DNA of 64,000 nt. Source: Rossellomorea vietnamensis (GTDB taxonomy: Bacteria > Bacillota > Bacilli > Bacillales > Bacillaceae_B). The first letter of the stretch is position 1. The number at the start of each line of letters is the position of its first letter. The stretch lies in the NCBI RefSeq assembly GCF_008180615.1, contig NZ_VTEH01000004.1:148329-212328 (forward strand). Direction: 5' to 3'. The notes beneath the pieces are model-generated. The model did no database searches, was not told the origin of the DNA, and saw only the letters and a list, made by a program, of their open reading frames with translations. Positions 27,003 through 34,051 of the stretch are shown one piece after another. The translations under genes and the position numbers were made by a program.

Positions 27003-27080
27003 TTGGCAGCCCGGCTGTCATGGTTTCTGTCACTTTAGACCCGTGGCTTTGCGTCCTTACCTTTCGATAAGTTTGCCTTT
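27003..27080 (-). promoter_or_regulatory. c-di-GMP-I (GEMM-I) riboswitch aptamer
   Basis: Read on the minus strand, the region shows GGCAAAC, a hairpin with a GAAA tetraloop (TTATC-GAAA-GGTAA), the nearly invariant GACGCAAAGCC, then CTAAA, a second hairpin with the tetraloop-receptor side, and CAGCCGGGCTGCC. The order and spacing match the GEMM-I consensus. Its downstream terminator at 26921-26946 is the likely switch. Whether c-di-GMP turns the gene on or off cannot be decided by eye. Confidence 0.92.
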
Positions 27081-27222
27081 TTCAATTTTGTCAATAGACT
27101 ATTTAAACTAATTCAATAATATAATATTAGGAATTTTTATTCAATAAAATTCGATAAATATCTAAAAAAATTGCCATAATATGAGCTTTTTAGATCAGTA
27201 TTTTACTGATATCATTATTTAT

Positions 27223-27255
27223 AAAAGCATTCCTCCACAAAAAGGAGGTGCTTTA
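27223..27255 (-). terminator. Terminator of the EAL-protein gene (bidirectional hairpin)
   Basis: GCACCTCC and GGAGGAATGC flank a TTTTTGT loop on the minus strand, followed by TTTTA. This separates the phosphodiesterase gene from the riboswitch transcript. Confidence 0.75.
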
Positions 27256-27324
27256 TATCTATTGAATAAGCATTATTTAAAATGTTCATTCAATAGATAG
27301 GTGCAAGGCAGTGCCTATTGTTAC

Positions 27325-29880
27325 TCAATGCTTCCCGTCCTTCAAAAAAGAAAACAAATCTTTCTCTATCAATTCAGTATTCAGGGGAGTACCGTCTCTC
27401 TTGAACGCCATCGAGAGTGAAGTTAGGGTTTCACTCAGGGATTCCCTGTCGATTTCAGACACCTGGAATTCCACTCCATACCGGCAAAATTCATCGTCGA
27501 ATTCTTCTTTCCAGACAATTTTTCCGGTGAGGACTACTTCTTCTCCAAGTATTTTCATTGAGAAGTGAAGGAGGATATCCTTGTTTTCCGGAAATTGAAT
27601 ATGAGAGATGAACGCCAATCCTCCCGGACCTATGTCGGTGATAGGGACTCGAGTTTTACCAGTCGTGACGGTCTTTTTATTCATACTGGAGATCGTCACA
27701 TAGCCTTGCAGCGGAACCGGCGGCTGAAATCGGAAGTGGCCGCAAGGAGTTTGTTTAAGGTTTTTGGTAGAGGTTGAGATTGGCTTGATGGTACTGCCCT
27801 TAAGCATGGACTCGAATTCAGTTTCTGACACTGGCTTGCTATAGATGTATCCCTGTATCAAATGACAATGAATTTCATGAAGGAATTTCAGTTGTTTTTC
27901 CGTTTCGATTCCCTCGATTGTGGCTGACATATTTAAGTCAGCGGACAGGTTTGCCAGGTTCTTAATGATGGCCCTGCTTTTCGGATCATGAGCCAGGCTC
28001 TTCGTGTATGAGCGGTCAATTTTAATCCCGTCGACGGTCAGGTCCTTCAGATAAGCGAATGACGTGTATCCTGTTCCAAAATCATCTATGAGGATTTTCA
28101 TTCCGCTTTCTCTCAATTCTTCTATGGTCTGCTTCACGATCTGAGCTTGTTGAAGAAAGACGGCTTCTGTTATTTCCAGCCTAATCAGTCTTGGCGGTAT
28201 CTGATACTTTTCCAAAACGGAGAGGAGGCTGGTTTTTAAATCTTTGACAAGAAAGTGCTGCGGAGAAAGATTGATTGAAATCGGTACAAGGGGAATCCCT
28301 CGCTTTCTCCATTCCTCCAGAGTTTGACAGGCTTTTTCAAGAACCCATTCGCCGACTGGTATGATAAAGCCATTTTCTTCTGCATATGGGATAAATTCAT
28401 TAGGTGAAACGATTCCCCACTCGGAATGTTCCCAGCGCAGAAGTGCTTCTGCTCCAACTATCTGATTCTGGCGGGAATCGACTTGTGGCTGAAAGAAGAG
28501 CTGCAGTTCCTCCCTCATCAAGGCAAGTCTAAAGTCTTTTTCCAAGACGAAACGTTTGTAAGCATCAATACTGTTTTCCGGAGAAAAGATATGGAAAGAG
28601 TTCCTGCCGTTTTCTTTTGCCCTGTTCATTGCTGCGATACTATTTTGAAAAAGCTCGGTGATTCCGTTTGAATCGGAGGGATAGAGGCTGACTCCAACCG
28701 ATATGGTCAGAAGCAGTTCAAATTCCTTGATTTCATAAGGATCCTTGAGGCAGTCGATGATCTCTTTGCACAAGCTGGATACATTGGTCAAAGTGCCAAA
28801 TTCCTTTAACAATAGCACAAAGTCATCATTTGAAAATCGGGAGACGAAAATTCCCCTTTCCTGAAATCTTTTCAGTCTGCGTGCAGCCTCTTCCAGAATT
28901 TCATCTCCTATGACTGGACCCAGTGTTTCGTTCATATATTTGAAACGGTTAAGATCAACGTAGATCATGGCGAATTCCGCATTCTGTTTGATGAGAGAGG
29001 TCATTTCCGTTTCAAGAGTCTTCCGGTTAGGCAAAGCGGTCAGGGAATCATGGTGAAGAAGATGCTCTACCCGGTCTCCCAGTTCTTTATCTTTGGTGAT
29101 ATCGGTGATAATGCCGTGATACCGGATAATCCTATCATTATCATCTTTGATGGGGATGATTTTATCATTCAGCCATTTTATTTTTCCAGAAGGGGTGATA
29201 ATGCGGTATCGATGGCAGATTGTTTCACCATATTTCAAAGGGTTTCGGTCTTCATCAAACTTTTTCAGGTCATCTAGGTAAACTAATTCTCTCCATTTGG
29301 TTTTTCTTTTTATAAATTCCTCTGCTTCCATTTCGGCAATGAAGTTAATTCCCTGGGTACAGAAGGTTACGGATTTTGTAAGATTATCGTAGGACCAGAT
29401 CGCTGCCTCCAGAGCTTGGGAAACCTGTTCCATTTCTTCATCTTTCGTCTCGAGTGCGGACTGAAGGGCGATTTTATCTGATACTTCATGGATAATCGCA
29501 TAAACCCCTGCTGTTTCTGTGTTCTCCTTAATAGGGATATAGGTAATATCCAAGTTTAAAAGATGTCCATCTTTATGGTAAGCCTGGGAAGAAAAGTTCT
29601 CTATATTACCATTCAAGGCAGCTTGAAAGTGGCTCCTTACCCGGCCTTTCAATTCATCCGGAGTAAAATCGGTAAGAGATGGATTCTGATCAGGAAAATG
29701 ATGTCCGGTTAGGCAGGTAGTGGCTTTATTTATATTTAATAAATTCCCATTGCAATCAAAATGTAAAATGATATCGGGTGAATGCTCAAAAAGAAGCTTG
29801 AAATATACCAGCTCTGTTATTTTAGAATTCTTATGTACGGACTGGTTATTATTTTTAATGGAAATCTGCGAAGATGACAA
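27325..29880 (-). CDS. PAS-PAS-GGDEF(degenerate)-EAL-PilZ c-di-GMP phosphodiesterase
   Basis: The 851-residue cytosolic protein has two PAS domains (about 25-135 and 150-265), a GGDEF domain (about 270-425), an EAL domain (about 435-690) and a C-terminal PilZ-like domain (about 705-840). The GGDEF active site reads SNDDF near residue 345, so cyclase activity is unlikely. The EAL domain keeps EALLRW (about 476), NLSP, EITE, IDDFGTGYTS, KIDRSY and QGY, so it should hydrolyse c-di-GMP. PilZ-like IGPGG is present, but the RxxxR arginines are not obvious. TTG 29880 has AAGGAG 7 bases upstream and is preferred over ATG 29904. No membrane helix is seen. It neighbours a c-di-GMP riboswitch. Confidence 0.88.
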   Translation of the reverse strand: MSSSQISIKNNNQSVHKNSKITELVYFKLLFEHSPDIILHFDCNGNLLNINKATTCLTGHHFPDQNPSLTDFTPDELKGRVRSHFQAALNGNIENFSSQAYHKDGHLLNLDITYIPIKENTETAGVYAIIHEVSDKIALQSALETKDEEMEQVSQALEAAIWSYDNLTKSVTFCTQGINFIAEMEAEEFIKRKTKWRELVYLDDLKKFDEDRNPLKYGETICHRYRIITPSGKIKWLNDKIIPIKDDNDRIIRYHGIITDITKDKELGDRVEHLLHHDSLTALPNRKTLETEMTSLIKQNAEFAMIYVDLNRFKYMNETLGPVIGDEILEEAARRLKRFQERGIFVSRFSNDDFVLLLKEFGTLTNVSSLCKEIIDCLKDPYEIKEFELLLTISVGVSLYPSDSNGITELFQNSIAAMNRAKENGRNSFHIFSPENSIDAYKRFVLEKDFRLALMREELQLFFQPQVDSRQNQIVGAEALLRWEHSEWGIVSPNEFIPYAEENGFIIPVGEWVLEKACQTLEEWRKRGIPLVPISINLSPQHFLVKDLKTSLLSVLEKYQIPPRLIRLEITEAVFLQQAQIVKQTIEELRESGMKILIDDFGTGYTSFAYLKDLTVDGIKIDRSYTKSLAHDPKSRAIIKNLANLSADLNMSATIEGIETEKQLKFLHEIHCHLIQGYIYSKPVSETEFESMLKGSTIKPISTSTKNLKQTPCGHFRFQPPVPLQGYVTISSMNKKTVTTGKTRVPITDIGPGGLAFISHIQFPENKDILLHFSMKILGEEVVLTGKIVWKEEFDDEFCRYGVEFQVSEIDRESLSETLTSLSMAFKRDGTPLNTELIEKDLFSFLKDGKH

Positions 29881-30010
29881 GATACCACTCCTTTGGTAAA
29901 ACATGCTGTCTTTTTAGTATAAAAGTACCACTTTAGTACAGCAATAGAAAATTAGACAAAATAGTCTAAAAATCTTGGTAATTCTTTCTTTTTTTGACGA
30001 AAAACGTCGC

Positions 30011-30124
30011 TTGGTGACTGTCACGCCCCGGAATTTGTCGAATGGGAGTGAGGAGGCAGAATTTGGGTTGGAGAAATGTCTACTTCGGGGGCGTGACAGT
30101 CACCACCCGAAATATGTCGAATGA
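30011..30124. repeat. Pair of GGTGACWGTCAC palindromes each with a TGTCGAA box
   Basis: Two copies of the module (palindrome, CCCGGAAT or CCCGAAAT, then TGTCGAAT) lie about 80 bases apart in the same orientation, with TGTCGAA at 30036-30042 and 30115-30121. A related copy is at 4465-4504. TGTCGAA is the core of Spo0A boxes. Confidence 0.6.
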
Positions 30125-30280
30125 AGAAATTGTGAATTAATTCACAAATAATTCATTAATAATATGCTTACAAAAAGCATAATCATGAGAAAATAATAAT
30201 AGAAATATATTTCTCGAAACCCAGTCCTGACAGTCTTCTACACGATTTTCGAAAAGTTGTCAAAATTTTTAGAAAGATTA

Positions 30281-30311
30281 AGAAGGAATATTGAAGGGAA
30301 TAGAGAAATAT
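30281..30311 (+). promoter_or_regulatory. Possible sigma-H promoter for hpf
   Basis: GAAGGAATA, a 12-bp spacer and AGAGAAATA resemble the sigma-H consensus (RnAGGAwWW, N11-12, RnnGAATWW) with mismatches in the -10. B. subtilis hpf (yvyD) is known to use sigma-H and sigma-B. Confidence 0.45.
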
Positions 30312-30345
30312 ATAAACATAGCTTTATCTAAAAGGAGGAGTTTAC

Positions 30346-30921
30346 ATGTTGAACTACAACATTCGAGGCGAGAACATTGAGGTAACTCCAGCGATTCGCG
30401 AACATCTGGAGAATAAGATTGATAAGATGAATCGTTACTTCAATGAAACTCCTGATGCTGACGTAAATGTTAACTTGAAGGTTTATCCTGATAAGAAGAC
30501 AAAGGTCGAAGTGACAATCCCGATGCCGCACTTAGTACTGCGGGCTGAGGAACGCCACGATGATATGTACGCAGCAATTGACCTGATCGTAGATAAATTG
30601 GAGCGTCAAATCCGAAAACACAAAACTAAAGTAAACCGCAAAATGCGTGAAAAAGGAAGCCCGAAAGAATTCTTCGCCGCTCAAGAAGGTTTGACTACAG
30701 AACAGCTCAATGAAAAAGCTCAGGAAGATGAATCCGATGTTCCTAACGAAGTCGTAAGAACAAAGCAATTTAACCTGAAGCCGATGGACAGCGAAGAAGC
30801 GATTCTTCAAATGGACCTTCTCGGCCACAGTTTCTTCATCTTCACAGATGCTGAAACAAATGCGACCAACATTGTTTACAAACGAAGAGACGGTAAATAC
30901 GGTTTGATTGAAACAACTTAA
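30346..30921 (+). CDS. hpf: Long-form ribosome hibernation promoting factor
   Basis: A 191-residue long HPF. The N-terminal S30AE domain (about 1-100; YNIRGENIEVTPAIREHLENK) binds the ribosomal decoding region, and the C-terminal domain (about 130-187; KPMDSEEAILQMDLLGHSFFIF) dimerises so that two 70S ribosomes join as 100S. Position before secA-prfB follows B. subtilis, although about 12 kb of other genes now intervene. AAAGGAGGAG lies 6 bases upstream of ATG. Confidence 0.95.
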   Translation: MLNYNIRGENIEVTPAIREHLENKIDKMNRYFNETPDADVNVNLKVYPDKKTKVEVTIPMPHLVLRAEERHDDMYAAIDLIVDKLERQIRKHKTKVNRKMREKGSPKEFFAAQEGLTTEQLNEKAQEDESDVPNEVVRTKQFNLKPMDSEEAILQMDLLGHSFFIFTDAETNATNIVYKRRDGKYGLIETT

Positions 30922-30934
30922 TGGTGAAATGAGC

Positions 30935-30969
30935 TCCCTGCAGGTTTACTGCAGGGTGTTTTTTTTTAT
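30935..30969 (+). terminator. Terminator after hpf
   Basis: CCCTGCAG-GTTTA-CTGCAGGG followed by a run of nine T. Confidence 0.92.
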
Positions 30970-31104
30970 AGCCCTGAAAACCTCTGGATATGCTGGGACT
31001 TCCAGAGAGCTTATAAGCTGGTTTCCGTATCACTTCCTTCCTTTTTTTGGCAGGAGTATAGTCTGTAAAGGACATGGATGAACTTATTTAAAGTCTCTTT
31101 TCCT

Positions 31105-31284
31105 AAACTTTGTTGCTATTTGATACTAATTCCGAAGAAATATCAATACCAATAAAGAAAAGTACGGTGATATCGAAAAGTAAAGAGCTGCTCTTCCCCG
31201 ATAAGAGATAAAACTCTTAGTATCCGGGGGAAAATCCGACTCCAGGGGTTTTTCCGAAAGCATCAATATATGCGAAAACAGCCT
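31105..31284 (+). repeat. Dispersed structured element, copy 1 (about 180 bp)
   Basis: Begins AAACTTTGTTGCTATTTGATA and ends ATGCGAAAACAGCC. Its inner part folds as CCCC-GATA-AGAG / CTCT-TA-TATC-GGGG, then GGAAAATCC against GGTTTTTCC. Copy 2 at 39863-40043 shares both ends and the hairpins. It has no coding potential. Confidence 0.8.
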
Positions 31285-31289
31285 ATTTA

Positions 31290-31490
31290 AAATAAGCGGA
31301 AATTTTCCGGTTAAGCTTCGGAATAGAGCTCGATATGAGGTGAATAAACGGAATTTTTCCGCTTAAGTACACCGAAATGAACCAAATTCACATTTTTCAA
31401 GCAAATAAGCGGAATTAATCCGTTTAATTTATCTATTTTTTGTTCTTTTTAAGAAATAAGCGGAAATTCTCCCCTTATTTCTTAAAATTT
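31290..31490. repeat. Four AATAAGCGGAA palindromes
   Basis: Four near-palindromes (AATAAGCGGAAATTTTCCGG, AATAAACGGAATTTTTCCGC, AATAAGCGGAATTAATCCG and AATAAGCGGAAATTCTCCCC) start near 31289, 31342, 31403 and 31455, spaced 50-60 bp apart, directly after the dispersed element. The rest of the gap, 31491-31852, holds a degenerate MITE fragment near 31710-31770 and no gene. Confidence 0.7.
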
Positions 31491-31852
31491 TCAGTGGAAT
31501 TAAATTGCTGGGGAAAACCATTCAGTGGGCCTCTTAAACAGAGCCGCGTAAGAGAGACTTTCAGCCGCAGAGCAAATCTTCAATTCACATAGGTAGTTTT
31601 AAAAAGAATCGACTGAATTACCTGATTGTCGAAGTTTGCACTGCGCAATTTACAGGTTCATAGAGAGAAAGTATTGTGCAGAGTAAGAAGGTTGCTTTTC
31701 AATGAAAAGGTTGACTCAATTACAGTCTCGGTTGATTGGAGTCGTACACCTGAAGCGGAAATCTACCGATACCTACTGTATTAAGAAAAAAGGATTTATC
31801 CTTCGTGTGTCGAAATTAGTCTAATAGAATATTTATCAGGGAGGAAACGAGC

Positions 31853-32686
31853 ATGACATTCAGTATCGTCGGGTTTGATCCAAAAGAGAAAGAGTGGGGG
31901 ATCGCTGTTCAATCGAAGTTCATTGGGGTTGGGGCAGTGGTGCCGTTCGCCCGGGCAGGTGCGGGAGCGGTTGCGACACAATCTTATGCAAATACAGCTT
32001 ACGGTCCACAGGCTTTGCAGCTCATGGAAGAAGGGAAAACAGCAGAAGAAGCGTTGGAACTTATTATGAAGGATGATCCGGAAAGGCATTTGCGTCAGGT
32101 TGGGTTGATCGATGCTCAGGGCAATGCGGCCACTTTCACAGGAGAAGGCTGCTATGATTGGGCAGGCGGCATGACGGGGGAACATTTTGCCGCTCAGGGA
32201 AATATCCTTGTTGACCAGCGGACAGTTGAAGCGATGGGTGAAACTTTTACTGAAGCGGAGGGCACCTTGGCTGAACGCTTGCTGAAAGCGCTGGATGCTG
32301 GCCAGGAAGCTGGAGGTGACTCACGCGGTAAGCAGTCGGCGGCCATCTATGTCGTCAAGGAAGCAGGCGGATACGGCGGATTTAATGACCGCTTGATTGA
32401 TTTAAGGGTAGATGATCATCCTGATCCGATTAAGGAGTTAATCAGGATTTTCAACCTTCATCAGCTTTATTTTGCAGCGTCTAAGCAGGGAAGGATTGTT
32501 CCGGTGGAAGGCTCTGTGCAAGAAGAGCTGAAGGCCGAATTGGAGCGCCATGGCTATATGAAAGCCGACAAGACTGTGAGTCAGGCCCTGCGGGATTATC
32601 TTCATACCGAGAACTTTGAGATGAGGGAGCATGAGGGAAGTATTGACCTCGATGTTCTGGAGTTTATGAAGAAGCAGGGGAGATAA
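31853..32686 (+). CDS. DUF1028 family protein (Ntn-hydrolase-like)
   Basis: The 277-residue protein starts TFSIVGFDPKEKEWGIAVQSKF, the classical DUF1028 opening, and keeps the Gly-rich RAGAGAVATQSYAN and GEGCYDWAGG segments. The family is predicted to have an Ntn-hydrolase fold and is sometimes fused to peptidoglycan-binding domains. Here a C-terminal extension of about 60 residues is present without a recognised domain. GGGAGGAAACG lies before the ATG. It is not part of an obvious operon. Confidence 0.88.
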   Translation: MTFSIVGFDPKEKEWGIAVQSKFIGVGAVVPFARAGAGAVATQSYANTAYGPQALQLMEEGKTAEEALELIMKDDPERHLRQVGLIDAQGNAATFTGEGCYDWAGGMTGEHFAAQGNILVDQRTVEAMGETFTEAEGTLAERLLKALDAGQEAGGDSRGKQSAAIYVVKEAGGYGGFNDRLIDLRVDDHPDPIKELIRIFNLHQLYFAASKQGRIVPVEGSVQEELKAELERHGYMKADKTVSQALRDYLHTENFEMREHEGSIDLDVLEFMKKQGR

Positions 32687-32816
32687 AGGGGGAAGGCTGT
32701 CGTTTAGATAGCCTCTTTTGCTGTTTGAGAACGATAGTTGAGATGTCTAGCTTGTCCCATTTTAGCTTATACTCACCTAAGAAAAGGCTAAAGGGGCAGG
32801 AACATAGATAGAAGGA

Positions 32817-33380
32817 TTACCCCATTAATTGTTGCTTTAACTGTGCTATCTCTTCTGTTAATTCTTCAAGGTGCGTTTCTAGCTCATGGATTGTCTGTTC
32901 GCTTTTCTCAACCTGCTCACCATACAAGTGCAACTGCTCAATTAATTTCATTACATCATGTGACTCTGTTTTACTTGTTTGCTTTTCTTTCGAGCGGTTA
33001 ACCGCCTCACCTTTAGGTGTATAAGAAAATTCATCACTTAGGGACTCGATCTCTTTAAAAAGAGTTGAATTTATTTCCTCGTACGCTTCTGCTTCGATCG
33101 TATAGAGTTTTAGTCTTTCTTCAAGATATGCATTGGATTTGGTTGCTTCTTCCAGTTCTGCTTCTTTTTGAGCAAGTACTTTTTTATAGTCAGCCAGTTC
33201 TGCCGCCTGTTGAGCAATCGTCTTCTCCTTTTTATTTATTTGATATTTCAGCCTTTGGGTTAAATGATGTGAATGATCTTGTTGCGAAAGGTTAATTTTC
33301 ACTATTTCAACTGCAAATTTTAACTGTTTTAATTTCTGTTGAAGCTTTTCTCTTTTTTGCTTGTAATCGTCAGTTTGCAT
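32817..33380 (-). CDS. Coiled-coil protein, unknown function
   Basis: A 187-residue, highly charged protein with heptad-like helices over residues 5-105 (QQAAELADYKKVLAQKEAELEEATK) and 135-186, separated by a Ser/Lys-rich linker. There is no signal peptide or membrane helix. ATG 33380 has GGAGGTTAGG upstream; the longer frame starting at 33458 would read through the preceding terminator. It is the last minus-strand gene of the 32.8-36.7 kb block. A CATATTTAT hexamer-like -10 with AC 16 bases upstream suggests a weak sigma-K-type promoter. Confidence 0.72.
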   Translation of the reverse strand: MQTDDYKQKREKLQQKLKQLKFAVEIVKINLSQQDHSHHLTQRLKYQINKKEKTIAQQAAELADYKKVLAQKEAELEEATKSNAYLEERLKLYTIEAEAYEEINSTLFKEIESLSDEFSYTPKGEAVNRSKEKQTSKTESHDVMKLIEQLHLYGEQVEKSEQTIHELETHLEELTEEIAQLKQQLMG

Positions 33381-33430
33381 AAGCCTAACCTCCATTTGAA
33401 TGGAACCCTTTATACATAAATATGAAAAAA

Positions 33431-33463
33431 ATAAAAACAAGTGCACTGATTGATGCACTTGTT
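33431..33463 (-). terminator. Terminator after the JAMM peptidase gene
   Basis: AACAAGTGCA-TCAATCAG-TGCACTTGTT followed by TTTATTTTTTT on the minus strand. Confidence 0.88.
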
Positions 33464-33479
33464 CAGACTTAATGAATAA

Positions 33480-33869
33480 TTAAAATGCTCTTACAGAAAT
33501 GGGAAGGGCTCTCCTGCCTTTAATGGAGTAGCATCTGACGGCAGGTTCCTTTCCTTTTAGGGACAGGATAAAATAAGCTGCTTCTGGATACGAAGCGTAT
33601 TTTATGTCCGTTTTTGAAGGGAAAGGCGCTGCCGAAGGATGTGAATGGTAGATGCCATTAAATTCTTCCCCTTTCTGTTTCATCTTTTTGAAAGTTCTCT
33701 TCATTTCCTCGATATCTATAGCAAATTCTGTTTTGCTTTTTTTCATATTTTTCATTTTCCAAAGTGTTAGTACCTTACCGTTCTTTCCGGATAGAAGACC
33801 GCAAGCTTCAAAAGGAAATTCCCTTTGACAGTGTTTTATCATGCCGGATATAACCGTTTGTTTTATCAA
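33480..33869 (-). CDS. JAMM/MPN+ (M67) zinc metallopeptidase
   Basis: A 129-residue single-domain protein with the JAMM signature: an early Glu in FPFEACGLLSG (about residue 19-28) and YHSHPSAAPFPSKTD (about 75-89), which supplies both zinc-binding His, the Ser and the Asp. This resembles the bacterial Mec+/Rv1334 group that cleave isopeptide or C-terminal peptide bonds. The apparent start is TTG 33869, 7 bases after the previous gene's stop, with a weak ribosome binding site, so coupling is likely. ATG 33842 is an alternative but would cut the fold. Its partner proteins are unknown. Confidence 0.78.
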   Translation of the reverse strand: MIKQTVISGMIKHCQREFPFEACGLLSGKNGKVLTLWKMKNMKKSKTEFAIDIEEMKRTFKKMKQKGEEFNGIYHSHPSAAPFPSKTDIKYASYPEAAYFILSLKGKEPAVRCYSIKGRRALPISVRAF

Positions 33870-33876
33870 GATAATA

Positions 33877-34032
33877 TTATCTAGCTTTTTTGCCGCAGCA
33901 GCCGCCTTTTCTGGGGGAACTGGTTGCAGGTCTAACTCTTGAGGATGGACTGGATGATTTCACAGTCCGTTTTTTTGCAGCTGCTTTGGTTTTATTGATT
34001 CCGTAAGCCTTGCTGATTTGATCAGGTGTCAT
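33877..34032 (-). CDS. Small basic protein with GGCCGKK tail (51 residues)
   Basis: ATG 34032 has AGGAGTG 9 bases upstream. The product starts MTPDQISKAYGINKTKAAAKKR, is Lys/Arg/Ser-rich and ends KGGCCGKKAR. A vicinal Cys pair flanked by Gly near the C-terminus suggests a metal, disulfide or acyl attachment site. It lies between the 440-residue coiled-coil gene and the JAMM peptidase and is probably cotranscribed with both. A JAMM peptidase next to a small protein with a Gly-rich tail is suggestive of processing, but this is inference. Confidence 0.62.
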   Translation of the reverse strand: MTPDQISKAYGINKTKAAAKKRTVKSSSPSSRVRPATSSPRKGGCCGKKAR

Positions 34033-34051
34033 GGATTTTTCACTCCTAATA

